A stretch of DNA of 64,000 nt from Xanthobacter agilis (GTDB lineage: Bacteria > Pseudomonadota > Alphaproteobacteria > Rhizobiales > Xanthobacteraceae): NCBI RefSeq assembly GCF_021730435.1, contig NZ_JABWGX010000023.1:1-64000 (forward strand), given 5' to 3'. Both the position numbers and the translations under genes were made by a program. Of the stretch, positions 52,610 to 62,327 are shown piece by piece. The number at the start of each line of letters is the position of its first letter. Position 1 is the first letter of the stretch. The notes beneath the pieces are model-generated. The model did not search any database and was not told the DNA's origin. It saw nothing but the letters and a program-made list of their open reading frames with translations.

Positions 52610-53731
52610 GTGCTTCATATCGACCTGCCGACCCGCACCCAGATCGAAAAACTTGCCGCGTATCGTGGTGCGCCGGCCGTTTCCATTTATCTGCGGACCA
52701 CTCCCAACACGCAAGAAACCAAAGCGGACCGCATCGAGCTCAAGAACCTCTTGAAGACCGCCGTGGCGGAGCTTGAGGCGGCCGACGCCGCCAAGCGCAG
52801 CGTCTGGCCGATCCAGGAAGGCATCGAGGCGCTGGTGGAGGATGACGCCTTCTGGGTCACCCAGGCCAACAGCCTCGCCATCTTCGCCACCGCGAACGGG
52901 ATTCGCACCTTCCGCCTGCCCAACAAGCTGCAGAATGGCGTCGAGGTCTCGGACCGCTTCCACATCGCGCCCCTCATCCGCTCGGTGACCTTCGCGCACG
53001 AAGCCTATGTGCTCGCCATCGGCGTCGGCCGCACGCGCCTCGTGGAGGTCTCCGCGGACCTGCCGCCCCACCATGTCACCGTCCCCGGCCTGCCGCACAA
53101 TTTCAGCGACGCGCTGGGACGCCCCAGCCACCTGGAGCGCGACACCGGCATGCGCAGCGGTGAGGGCACCAGCGAAAGCGCCCTGCTCACCCGCTACGCC
53201 CGCATCGTCGACCAGGCCCTGCGCCCGGTCCTCACCGGCGACGAGCGGCCCCTCATCGTCGCGGCGGCGGAGCCCATGGCCTCCGTCTACAAGGCCATCT
53301 CCAGCTATCCCCATGTGACCGAGCAGGTGATCTCCGGCAGCGCCGACGACACCGCCGACCATGTGCTCGCGGACGCCGCCCGCAAGGTGCTGGACGAAGT
53401 CTATGCCGCCGAAATCCAGCGCTTCGGCGCCCTCTATGCCGCGCGCGAGGCCCAGGGTCGCGCCACCGCCGATGTCGCCCAGGCCGCCCGGGCCGCCACC
53501 TTCGGCGCCGTGGACACCCTGATGGTGAACATGGATGCAAGCCAGAGCGGCCGCGTGGGCGAGGAGGACGGCGCGGTCAGCTTCGATGCCACCCCGGACG
53601 CCGTGAACTATGGAGTGGTGGACGAGATCGCCCGCCGCACCCTGCAGGCCGGAGGCCGGGTGCTTTCGGTGCGCCATGCTGATCTGCCGGGCCAGGGCGA
53701 CCTCGCCGCCATCCTGCGCTACCCGATCTGA
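52610..53731 (+). CDS. baeRF family 11-like protein (eRF1-fold)
   Basis: This 373-residue protein resembles the bacterial archaeo-eukaryotic release factor group, family 11. It has an N-terminal region with AVSIYLRT, a central VLAIGVGRTRLVEVSADLPP strand, and a C-terminal L7Ae-like part (AARAATFGAVDTLMVNMD, then DEIARRTLQAGGRVLSVRHADLPG). Such proteins are predicted ribosome-interacting or stress factors; none is well characterised. The start is a GTG at 52610 with GGGAG seven bases upstream. It is monocistronic, with a good terminator. Confidence 0.78.
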   Translation: MLHIDLPTRTQIEKLAAYRGAPAVSIYLRTTPNTQETKADRIELKNLLKTAVAELEAADAAKRSVWPIQEGIEALVEDDAFWVTQANSLAIFATANGIRTFRLPNKLQNGVEVSDRFHIAPLIRSVTFAHEAYVLAIGVGRTRLVEVSADLPPHHVTVPGLPHNFSDALGRPSHLERDTGMRSGEGTSESALLTRYARIVDQALRPVLTGDERPLIVAAAEPMASVYKAISSYPHVTEQVISGSADDTADHVLADAARKVLDEVYAAEIQRFGALYAAREAQGRATADVAQAARAATFGAVDTLMVNMDASQSGRVGEEDGAVSFDATPDAVNYGVVDEIARRTLQAGGRVLSVRHADLPGQGDLAAILRYPI

Positions 53732-53805
53732 TCGGCTCCGGGCCGGGGCCTGAAGGTCAAGGCCCGCAGATCAACCTAGCCGAGCGGCGGCGCGGTGACA
53801 CATGA

Positions 53806-53843
53806 AGAAAGGCGCCGGAGAGTTTCCGGCGCCTTTCTTTTTC
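53806..53843. terminator. Bidirectional intrinsic terminator
   Basis: AAAGGCGCCGG and CCGGCGCCTTT pair around AGAGTTT, with T- and A-runs on either side. It lies between the convergent baeRF gene (ends 53731) and the membrane-protein gene (ends 53883) and can serve both. Confidence 0.88.
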
Positions 53844-53882
53844 AACCGAGCAATTCCCACCATGCGGGATGCAGGCCGGCGA

Positions 53883-54305
53883 TCATCGCCCGCCGGGCTT
53901 GCGGGCGCGCACCCGCACCGCCTGCGCCGTCATCCGCACCGTCGCCCCCATGCCGAGCAACAGCACGCCGGCGGCCACCGCCACCGCGCCCACGGTCGCC
54001 GCGTGGTCGGCAACGCCCTCCACGAGAAAGCCCGCCGCCGCCGCGTGCCCGGAGGACAGGACGAAAGCGACCACGCCGATGGCCAGCATCAAGGCGATGG
54101 TGAGGGCGGCCTGCGCGAAGGCATCCCCCGCCTTGTGGGCACGCACGGCGCGCGCCAGCGTGTCCGGATCGGCCGGCGAGAAGGCCGCGGAATCGCCGAA
54201 CCAAGTCTCGCCCCGCGCAGATGCTTCCGGTTCCGCGCGCACACGCGGGCCGGCGGCGGGGCGGGCGATCGAGATGCCCATATCGGCGGCGAGGGACTTC
54301 ATCAT
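53883..54305 (-). CDS. Small membrane protein of unknown function
   Basis: This 140-residue protein has a hydrophilic N-terminal half with a short conserved-looking start (MMKSLAADMGISIARP) and two hydrophobic segments near the C-terminus (AALTIALMLAIGVVAFVLSS and AATVGAVAVAAGVLLLGMG), ending in a basic tail. The tandem ATGATG at 54305 and 54302 is the likely start, with GAGAG upstream. I do not recognise a family. It shares a terminator with the baeRF gene. Confidence 0.55.
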   Translation of the reverse strand: MMKSLAADMGISIARPAAGPRVRAEPEASARGETWFGDSAAFSPADPDTLARAVRAHKAGDAFAQAALTIALMLAIGVVAFVLSSGHAAAAGFLVEGVADHAATVGAVAVAAGVLLLGMGATVRMTAQAVRVRARKPGGR

Positions 54306-54448
54306 GACACTCTCACGCGAATCGATACGGTGGCACTGCCACATTCAGGCCGGCGAATCAGTCCTTCCGGCACGATTCAAGGTGGTCGCGGACTATGGCC
54401 GCGCCACGGCGGCACCCCGGTAAACCATGGCGACATCATGACAATCAC

Positions 54449-55096
54449 TCACGGCTGCGCGAGTTCTCCCCGCTCTGCCGCCGCGACAGATGGGCGCCAT
54501 GCCATGTCCACATGGCCGGGATCGGCCGCCACCCGGCCGAGCCAGCCGCGCACCCGCGGGAAAGCCGCGAGGCTGAACTCGCCCTCCTCCGCCACATGGG
54601 TGTGGGCATAAAGAGCAAGGTCGGCGATGGTGAATCGGTCGGCGGCGAAGAAATCCGTGTGGGCGAGATGACGCTCCATCACCGCCAGCGCCGCATAACC
54701 CTCCTCCATCCAGCGATCGACGTCATGGGTGCGCAGATCCCGCCCGCCGCGCACCTGGGTGAGCCAGAAGCGCGCGGCGGCGATGCCGGGCTCGTGGCTG
54801 TTCTGCTCGAAGAACATCCAGCGCAGGGTTTCCGCCCGCTCGAAGGCATCGTCGGGCAAGAAGCGCGTGCCTTCCGCGAGATAGAAGAGAATGGCGTTCG
54901 ATTCGGCGAGCAGGCGGCCATCCGCCTCCAGCAACGGCACCCGCCCTTCCGGGTTCAGGGCCAGAAACTCGGGGGTGCGGTGCTCGCCGGCGAAAATGTC
55001 CACCTCGGCGAGTTCGAACGGTCGGCCGAGCTTCGCCAGCATCAGCCGGACTTTGTAGGAATTGCCCGACGATTGCGTGGAATAGAGCTTCAGCAT
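54449..55096 (-). CDS. Glutathione S-transferase family protein
   Basis: This 215-residue protein has the N-terminal thioredoxin-fold domain (LKLYSTQSSGNSYKVRLMLAKLGRPFE, with cis-Pro in EGRVPLLEADGR and the ESNAILFYLAEG glutathione site) and an all-helical C-terminal domain (DRFTIADLALYAHTHV). The ATG at 55096 begins the fold; the frame stays open 33 codons upstream. Substrate unknown. It is monocistronic. Confidence 0.88.
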   Translation of the reverse strand: MLKLYSTQSSGNSYKVRLMLAKLGRPFELAEVDIFAGEHRTPEFLALNPEGRVPLLEADGRLLAESNAILFYLAEGTRFLPDDAFERAETLRWMFFEQNSHEPGIAAARFWLTQVRGGRDLRTHDVDRWMEEGYAALAVMERHLAHTDFFAADRFTIADLALYAHTHVAEEGEFSLAAFPRVRGWLGRVAADPGHVDMAWRPSVAAAERGELAQP

Positions 55097-55261
55097 CCAC
55101 CCGTCCCCCTCATCGCCCCTCGGGCATGTGGCGTTCGCGACCGCCGGCCGCAAGATCTCGGCCGGAGCGCGCGGATTCATCACGCGCGGACACACGTTTC
55201 ATTCATCATCATCGCTTGTTCCGGGGCGGCGGCTGAACTAGTGTCCGCGCGCGCCGGCTGA

Positions 55262-56554
<1,293 letters not shown>

Positions 56555-56687
56555 GCATGCAACAGGGGCGGGAGAATGGATCTTCCACCCCATAGAAGCG
56601 TTGGCGCGAAGGTGGAGTCAGGCTATGGCTTCACAGTCGTCCGATGCGGGTCGGACACCCGCAGGCTTCCCCAGGAGGAACGACATC

Positions 56688-57155
56688 ATGAAGACTGTTT
56701 TCAAGGCCGGCCTCGCCGCTGCTGCCCTCTGCGCCCTCAGCGCCCTTCCCGCGTCGGCCCAGTCGCGCGTGCAGGTGGGTGAGCTGCGCTGCACCCTCGC
56801 GCCCAACGTGAGCTTCATTCTCGGCTCGGTGCGCGACATGAGCTGCACCTTCAAGCCCCGCAAGGGCAAGACCCGCACCTACGAGGGCACGATTCGCCGT
56901 CTCGGCCTCGACATCGGCGTGAGCGGCCAGAGCATCCTGGTGTGGGGTGTGTTCGCGCCTTCGTCCTCGGTCAGCCCCGAGACCCTGCGTGGCAGCTATG
57001 TGGGCGCTTCCGCCAACGCCGCTGTCGGCGCCGGCCTCGGTGCCAACGCCCTCGTCGGCGGCAACAACAACACCATCGCTCTTCAGCCGCTGTCGGTGGA
57101 AGCCCAGACCGGCCTGAACGTCGGCCTCACCGTCTCCGACATGTCGCTGCGCTGA
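56688..57155 (+). CDS. DUF992 secreted protein, copy 1
   Basis: This 155-residue protein has a signal peptide (ALCALSALPASAQS, cleavage after ASA) and the DUF992 core: VGELRCTLAPNVSFILGSVRDMSC, GTIRRLGLDIGVSGQSILVWGVFAP, GSYVGASANAAVGAG and LQPLSVEAQTG. Two conserved cysteines about 25 residues apart probably form a disulfide in the periplasm. The ATG at 56688 has AGGAGGA upstream. It is the first and shortest of three tandem paralogues and has its own terminator. DUF992 has no known function. Confidence 0.88.
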   Translation: MKTVFKAGLAAAALCALSALPASAQSRVQVGELRCTLAPNVSFILGSVRDMSCTFKPRKGKTRTYEGTIRRLGLDIGVSGQSILVWGVFAPSSSVSPETLRGSYVGASANAAVGAGLGANALVGGNNNTIALQPLSVEAQTGLNVGLTVSDMSLR

Positions 57156-57187
57156 GCGGCGGCGCGGTCCCAGAAGCGATTCGCACG

Positions 57188-57215
57188 GCGCCGCCTTCAG
57201 GGCGGCGCCTTTTTT
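57188..57215 (+). terminator. Intrinsic terminator of DUF992 copy 1
   Basis: GGCGCCGCC-TTCAG-GGCGGCGCC followed by T6, 33 bases after the stop at 57155. It separates copy 1 from copies 2 and 3. Confidence 0.92.
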
Positions 57216-57397
57216 GCGCTTCGAGGGCGCGGCGACGCTTTCAATGCCCTGCGGATCCGAGCCGCGGCCCGCAATCCACAACGGCCCGGACATTTTCGGC
57301 ACTCCTGCGAAAATACAGCCACGATCCCGCTTTAAGTGGGATTGCGCTGGCCCGCAGGGAGTTCTTTCCTCGGCCCATCGCATCATTGGGGGATCCC

Positions 57398-57922
57398 ATG
57401 CGTACCTTGACCGGCCTCATCGGCCTTGCCGCCCTCGCGGCTGTTTCCGCCACGCCCGCCGCCGCCGTCGAGGCGCCGAAGGTTCAGATCGGCGTGCTCG
57501 TCTGCTCCGTGGCGCCTTCGGTCGGCCTCGTGCTCGGCTCCGTGCGTGACCTCGCCTGCGAGCTGCGCACCTCGCGCATCGAGCCTTACACCGTGAAGGG
57601 CACCTACAAGGGCACCGTGTCGCGCTTCGGCATCGACCTCGGCATCACCTCCGGCAACACCCTGTCGTGGGCCGTGTTCGCGCCCAGCCTGGACGTGGGT
57701 CCGGGCGCGCTCGCCGGCCGCTATGTCGGCGTATCGGCCAATGCGGCCTGGGCGATCGGCGGCGGCGTGAACGTGCTCGTCGGCGGCTCCACCCAGACCG
57801 TCGCCCTCCAGCCCCTGTCGCTGGAAGGCATCACCGGCGCCGCCGTGGCGGCCGGCGTGGCCGACATGAAGCTGGAGCAGGTCACCGCTCCCCTGCCGAC
57901 CAAGGCCAAGGTCACTAAATGA
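57398..57922 (+). CDS. DUF992 secreted protein, copy 2
   Basis: This 174-residue protein has a signal peptide (MRTLTGLIGLAALAAVSATPAAA) and the same DUF992 core as its neighbours: IGVLVCSVAPSVGLVLGSVRDLAC, FGIDLGITSGNTLSWAVFAP, GRYVGVSANAAWAIGGG and LQPLSLEGITG. The two cysteines are kept at the same spacing. It ends in a short Lys-rich tail. Copy 3 follows 36 bases after its stop, so the two are probably co-transcribed. Function unknown. Confidence 0.87.
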   Translation: MRTLTGLIGLAALAAVSATPAAAVEAPKVQIGVLVCSVAPSVGLVLGSVRDLACELRTSRIEPYTVKGTYKGTVSRFGIDLGITSGNTLSWAVFAPSLDVGPGALAGRYVGVSANAAWAIGGGVNVLVGGSTQTVALQPLSLEGITGAAVAAGVADMKLEQVTAPLPTKAKVTK

Positions 57923-57958
57923 CCTGATTGGCGTGCAAAATCGGGGCAGGAGATGTCC

Positions 57959-58690
57959 ATGACCGCCTTCCGCCCCGCTTTTCTCGCCACGGCGACAACC
58001 CTGTTGGCGGTAACCGCCGCAGGGCTCGCCGCCGACTACGCCCTCGGCCAGCCTTTTACCCAGGGATCCGCCCAGGACTCCGGGCAAGGGGTTGGCCAAG
58101 GGGGCGGCCAAGGCGGCGGCCAGGGGACGGGCCAAGGGCCTGCCTCAGGGCGCACCGCGCCCCCGACCCAGGCCTTGCCGCAGATCAACGTGGCGCCTGT
58201 CAATGTTGCGCCCGGGGCGACGGCCGCCGCATCGGGGGACAGCGCCCGGATGCCGGCCGTGTCGGCCGGGCTGCTGGAGTGTCGCGGTGAGATGGCAACC
58301 GCCACCGGCTTTGGCTCCAATCGACGCGTGCGCTGCGAATTTCGCCCCAGCATGGGGCAAAACCACTATTACATCGGCACCCTGGAACGCACCGGGCTCG
58401 ACATCGGCGTGTCCGACCAGGGCAGCATGCTGTGGGGCGTGCTCGCCACCTCCCCCAATCTGGAGCGGGGCGCGCTGGCGGGAACCTACGTGGGGTTCAC
58501 ATCGGGCTTCGCCCTTGGTCCGGGCTTCTCAGCGAATGTGCTGGCGGCCCAGGATCCTGCCAAGCAGGTCACGCTCCAGCCGCTGAGCGTGTCGTCGGAC
58601 AGCGGCCTCAGCCTGTCCATTGCCGGCGCCACCTTGATTCTGGAACCCTCCACCCCGCAGGCCGCAGGCGATCCGCCGCCCGCGCGCTGA
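57959..58690 (+). CDS. DUF992 secreted protein, copy 3, with Gly/Gln-rich linker
   Basis: This 243-residue protein is the longest of the three paralogues. A signal peptide (about residues 1-28) is followed by a low-complexity Gly/Gln linker of about 27 residues coded by repeats of GGCCAAGGG type (58080-58140), a Pro/Ala/Val stretch, then the DUF992 core: LLECRGE, RRVRCEFRPSMG, RTGLDIGVSDQGSMLWGVLA and GTYVGFTSGFALG. The cysteines are conserved. The ATG at 57959 has CAGGAG six bases upstream and is preferred to the ATG at 57953. It is probably an operon with copy 2. Confidence 0.85.
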   Translation: MTAFRPAFLATATTLLAVTAAGLAADYALGQPFTQGSAQDSGQGVGQGGGQGGGQGTGQGPASGRTAPPTQALPQINVAPVNVAPGATAAASGDSARMPAVSAGLLECRGEMATATGFGSNRRVRCEFRPSMGQNHYYIGTLERTGLDIGVSDQGSMLWGVLATSPNLERGALAGTYVGFTSGFALGPGFSANVLAAQDPAKQVTLQPLSVSSDSGLSLSIAGATLILEPSTPQAAGDPPPAR

Positions 58691-58866
58691 CGCCGCTGTC
58701 GCACGTCGGCGACCCATGCCGCGGGTTGGCCCACACGCCGCTGTGATTTGCGTGCCGCGACCCTTGTCCCGATCCTCCCACCGCCCGATCCGCGCGATCA
58801 CCGGCCGACCAAGCGCCCCGGCTTCGGATCGCCGCAGGTACGCGGGCGGCCTCAGGGAGGTTACGA

Positions 58867-59835
58867 ATGCTTGTGCAACGTCGGCGCGGTTGGGAGCTTC
58901 CCGAGGCCGCTGCCACTCCCGAAACCACGTACCTCAACCGCCGCCACCTGCTCGGCGCCGGTGCGGGCCTTGCCGCCGCGGCCGCCCTCGGCGAACCCGC
59001 CGCCGCCCAGCGCCTGACCGATCTGCCAGATCCAAGCGCGGCGCTCTATCCGGCGCGCGCGAACCCGCGTTACACCCTGGACCGACCCCTCACGCCGGAG
59101 GCCAAGTCCTCCACCGTGAACAATTATTACGAGTTCAGCTACGCCAAGAACGTCGCCCCCGCCATGAGCCGCTTCCAGCGCCGCCCCTGGCGCGTGGCCA
59201 TCGACGGCCTGGTGGAAAAGCCCCAGGAGCTGGACATCGACGACCTCCTGAAGAAGGTGCAGCTGGAAGAACGCCTCTACCGCCACCGCTGCGTCGAGGG
59301 GTGGTCCATGGCCATTCCATGGACCGGATTTCCCCTGTCGGCCCTGCTGGAGCTGGCGCGCCCGACAGCCGCCGCCAAGTTCGTGAAGATGGAAGCCTTC
59401 CGCGATCCGAAGGTGGCCGCGAACCAGCGCGACTTCCGCTACCCCTGGCCCTATGTGGAGGGCGTCACCCTCAAGGAGGCGCAGAACGAACTCGCCTTCC
59501 TCGTCACCGGCGCCTACGGCAAGCCGGCGCTAGGCCAGTTCGGCGCGCCGCTGCGGCTGGCGCTGCCGTGGAAGTACGGCTTCAAATCCATCAAGGGCAT
59601 CGTGCGCTTCACCTTCACGGACACCCAGCCGGTCAGCTTCTGGGAAGAGGTGCAAGGGGCGGAATACGGCTTCTGGGCCAATGTGAACCCGAAGGTGCCG
59701 CACCCGCGCTGGAGCCAGGCGAGCGAGGAGGACATCGCCACCGGCGCGCGCCGGCCGACCCTGCTCTACAACGGCTATGGCGAATACGTCGCCGGCCTCT
59801 ACACCGGCCGGGAGGACCAGCAGATCTGGTATTGA
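58867..59835 (+). CDS. msrP: Protein-methionine-sulfoxide reductase catalytic subunit MsrP
   Basis: This 322-residue periplasmic molybdoenzyme repairs oxidised methionines in envelope proteins. It has a Tat signal (NRRHLLGAGAG), the YYEFSYAKNVAP and FQRRPWRVAIDGLVEKP start of the fold, and the Mo-ligand cysteine in RHRCVEGWSMAIPWTGFPL. The membrane heme partner gene msrQ is not downstream as it usually is; a secreted-protein gene follows instead. The electron donor must be encoded elsewhere. It lies directly after three exported DUF992 proteins. Confidence 0.93.
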   Translation: MLVQRRRGWELPEAAATPETTYLNRRHLLGAGAGLAAAAALGEPAAAQRLTDLPDPSAALYPARANPRYTLDRPLTPEAKSSTVNNYYEFSYAKNVAPAMSRFQRRPWRVAIDGLVEKPQELDIDDLLKKVQLEERLYRHRCVEGWSMAIPWTGFPLSALLELARPTAAAKFVKMEAFRDPKVAANQRDFRYPWPYVEGVTLKEAQNELAFLVTGAYGKPALGQFGAPLRLALPWKYGFKSIKGIVRFTFTDTQPVSFWEEVQGAEYGFWANVNPKVPHPRWSQASEEDIATGARRPTLLYNGYGEYVAGLYTGREDQQIWY

Positions 59836-59989
59836 CGGCGAGCGGGCGCCACTCGGCCCCGCCGACGCCGCGCGCGTTGACGATTTCTCAACGAGTGTGG
59901 CACCGCTGCGCTTGACCCGCCGGGGCGCCGGCTCCATCGTCCCTCGCGAGATGGCCGTGTCAACGCGGCAGCGACGAGTGGAGACGACC

Positions 59990-60493
59990 ATGGGGAATGG
60001 GGTGCGCACCGCGAAGGCCGAGGCGGGCCGCAAGGGCTTTGCGCGTCTTGCCGGCTTCGGAGCGGCAACCCTCGCCCTGGTGCTTGGCTGCGCGACCCCG
60101 AAGGCGGAGGCCGCCAACCTGCTGGAACTGAACTTCTGGCTGTCGGGTCCCAATTATTCCGGCAACGTGCCGGCCTGCGACGAGCAGGCCGCGCTCAACC
60201 TCATCGCCCAGCGGTTCGGGGAAACTGAAAGCCGGTTCTGGTCTTCCGACCTCACCATCACCCAGTTCGAGCATCTGAGCGAGATCGCCTTCCGCCCCTG
60301 GGGTCCGGAATATCTGCCGCGCCGCTATTGCCGCGGCACCGTCTACACCTCCGATGCCCGCAAGCGGCAGATCTATTACGCCATCGTCGAGGACGGCGGC
60401 TTCGTCGGCGCCTCATGGGGCGTGCAGTGGTGCGTGGTCGGCCTCGACCGCGAGTATGCCGACGCCCCGTCCTGCAAGATGGTCCAGCCGTGA
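59990..60493 (+). CDS. Conserved secreted protein of unknown function, coupled to RNase T2
   Basis: This 167-residue protein has a hydrophobic signal (ARLAGFGAATLALVLGC); the cysteine could be a lipobox residue, or cleavage could follow AEA ten residues on. The mature part has four cysteines (PACDEQA, RYCRGTV, QWCVVGL, PSCKMV), enough for two disulfides, and is rich in aromatic residues. I know it only as a conserved hypothetical of related bacteria. Its stop overlaps the RNase T2 start as GTGA, so the two are probably co-translated and perhaps act together. The ATG at 59990 is preferred to a start at 59777. Confidence 0.7.
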   Translation: MGNGVRTAKAEAGRKGFARLAGFGAATLALVLGCATPKAEAANLLELNFWLSGPNYSGNVPACDEQAALNLIAQRFGETESRFWSSDLTITQFEHLSEIAFRPWGPEYLPRRYCRGTVYTSDARKRQIYYAIVEDGGFVGASWGVQWCVVGLDREYADAPSCKMVQP

Positions 60494-61215
60494 GCTTGAC
60501 GGCGGCCCCGCCTTCCGCGCGTCAGTCGTCCGGGTCGGGATTCGGGCGCTGGATGCGTGGGTTTGCCATCGGCATGGCGGCGCTGGCGTGGGCCGTCGTG
60601 CTGCAGGCGCCGCCGGCAGCGGCCGAGACCGACGCGCCGGGCCGATTCGATTTCTATGTGCTCTCCCTGTCCTGGTCGCCTACCTATTGCGAGGCCCAAG
60701 GGACAAAGGCCGCCGGCGAGCCCCAATGCGCGCTCACGCGCCCTTATGCCTTCGTGGTGCACGGCCTGTGGCCGCAGCATGAGCAGGGCTATCCCGAATT
60801 TTGCCGCAGCCCGGCGCCCTATGTGCCCAACCCCCTCGTCAAGTCCATGCTCGACATCATGCCGAGCAAGCGCCTCGTGATCCACGAATGGAAGAAGCAC
60901 GGCACCTGCTCCGGGCTGGATGCGGAAGGCTATTTCGCCGCCGTGCGCACGGCACGGGAAAAGGTGGTCGTGCCACCGGAATTTGCCCACCTGGACGACT
61001 ATCGCATGGTGTCTCCGGTGGACTTGGAAGCCGCGTTCCGCGCCGCCAATCCCGGTCTTCAGCCGGACATGATCTCGGTCGATTGCGACAAGCGCCGGCT
61101 GCGGGAGGTGCGCGTCTGCCTGTCGCGGGACCTCTCCTTCCGCGCCTGCCCGGAAGTGGATCGCCGCTCCTGCAATCTGCAGAAGATGGTCATGCCACCT
61201 GTGCGCGGCAATTAG
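60490..61215 (+). CDS. Secreted ribonuclease T2 family protein
   Basis: This 241-residue protein has a signal peptide (about residues 22-46) and both catalytic motifs of RNase T2: CAS I in FVVHGLWPQ and CAS II in HEWKKHGTC. It should cleave RNA in the periplasm or outside through 2',3'-cyclic phosphates. The start is a GTG at 60490 whose TGA overlaps the stop of the upstream secreted-protein gene; an ATG at 60553 is an alternative. A periplasmic RNase of this type may serve in nutrient scavenging. Confidence 0.9.
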   Translation: MSLTAAPPSARQSSGSGFGRWMRGFAIGMAALAWAVVLQAPPAAAETDAPGRFDFYVLSLSWSPTYCEAQGTKAAGEPQCALTRPYAFVVHGLWPQHEQGYPEFCRSPAPYVPNPLVKSMLDIMPSKRLVIHEWKKHGTCSGLDAEGYFAAVRTAREKVVVPPEFAHLDDYRMVSPVDLEAAFRAANPGLQPDMISVDCDKRRLREVRVCLSRDLSFRACPEVDRRSCNLQKMVMPPVRGN

Positions 61216-61250
61216 GGCGCGCACAAGCCTGCCCCCCGAGCCCTTTGCCC

Positions 61251-61286
61251 CAAGCCTTGTCGCAAGCCTTGTCGCAAACCTTGCCC
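61251..61286. repeat. Three tandem 12-bp repeats after the RNase T2 gene
   Basis: Two identical CAAGCCTTGTCG units and a diverged CAAACCTTGCCC lie between the RNase T2 gene and rlmJ. They are short, non-coding and probably slippage-derived. Confidence 0.8.
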
Positions 61287-61403
61287 CTTGATGCACCGCT
61301 TTCGTGCCGCGAATCGTGAAGATGACCCGAACGCGGTATAGAGGCATCGTTCGGGGGCGCCCGACGCCCCCCTGCTCGAACACGCCGCGGTGACCCCTCG
61401 TCC

Positions 61404-62255
61404 ATGAATTATCGCCATGCCTTCCATGCCGGCAATCCGGCCGACGTGATGAAGCACGCCGTGCTGGCCCGCGTGCTCGCCTATCTCGCCAAGAAGGACA
61501 CGCCCTATCGCGTGCTCGACACCCACGCCGGAACGGGCCTCTACGACCTCGACGGGGCCAACGCCCAACGCACCCTCGAGGCGGACGCCGGCATCGAGAC
61601 CGTTCTCAACGCCCCTTTGCCGGAACAGGCTGCCGCCCTGCTCGCCCCCTATCTCGACACGGTGCGCGCGCTCCGCGCCGCCGAGGGGCGGCGGCTCTAT
61701 CCCGGCTCGCCGGCCCTCGCCTTGGCCCTGTCGCGGCCCCAGGACCGCTTTTTGTTCTGCGAGCTCAACAAAGAGGAGCGGGCCAAGCTGGAAAAGCGGG
61801 TAGGGCACGATCCTCGCGCCAAGATCCTGGCCCAGGACGGCTGGCAGGCGCTGGCGGCGCATCTGCCCCCGCGCGAGCGGCGCGGGCTGGTGCTGGTGGA
61901 TCCTCCATTCGAGGAGCAAGGCGAATTCCACCGCTTGGTGGAGGGCCTGAAGAGCGCCTATACGCGCTTCGCCACCGGCATCATCATGCTGTGGTACCCC
62001 ATCAAGGACCTGCGCGCGGTGGACGCCTTCCGGCGCGAGGTGGCCCAGCTCCAGCTGCCCAAGACGCTGCGGGTGGAGATCGACTTCTCTGAGGTGCGGA
62101 GCCTCGACATCCTGTCCGGCAGCGGGCTCATCATCGTCAACCCGCCCTTCACCCTGGCGGATGAAGTCCGCACCCTGCTCACCGCCATCACCCCCCTGAT
62201 GGCACGCGACGGGAAGGGCCGCGTGCGCGTCTCCTGGCTGACGGCGGCCGGCTGA
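61404..62255 (+). CDS. rlmJ: 23S rRNA (adenine(2030)-N6)-methyltransferase RlmJ
   Basis: This 283-residue methyltransferase has the RlmJ start MNYRHAFHAGNPADVMKHAVL, the SAM-binding DTHAGTGLYDL and the catalytic-type motif VLVDPPFEEQGEF, where the RlmJ family has DPPY/F. It methylates A2030 of 23S rRNA. The family is well conserved and the length is typical. Monocistronic. Confidence 0.95.
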   Translation: MNYRHAFHAGNPADVMKHAVLARVLAYLAKKDTPYRVLDTHAGTGLYDLDGANAQRTLEADAGIETVLNAPLPEQAAALLAPYLDTVRALRAAEGRRLYPGSPALALALSRPQDRFLFCELNKEERAKLEKRVGHDPRAKILAQDGWQALAAHLPPRERRGLVLVDPPFEEQGEFHRLVEGLKSAYTRFATGIIMLWYPIKDLRAVDAFRREVAQLQLPKTLRVEIDFSEVRSLDILSGSGLIIVNPPFTLADEVRTLLTAITPLMARDGKGRVRVSWLTAAG

Positions 62256-62327
62256 GAGCGGGGCGATTTCGCTTTTCTCGGCCTGGGGCCGGGTTTAGGG
62301 AAGTGCGCCCTGCCCCTCGAAAGCCGG

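Noticed and set aside
58070-58145. Gly/Gln repeats of the third DUF992 protein as a collagen-like or prion-like element
   Set aside because: The stretch is short, codes only G-Q type units, and the DNA is a simple GGCCAAGGG slippage repeat; a flexible linker is the simpler reading.
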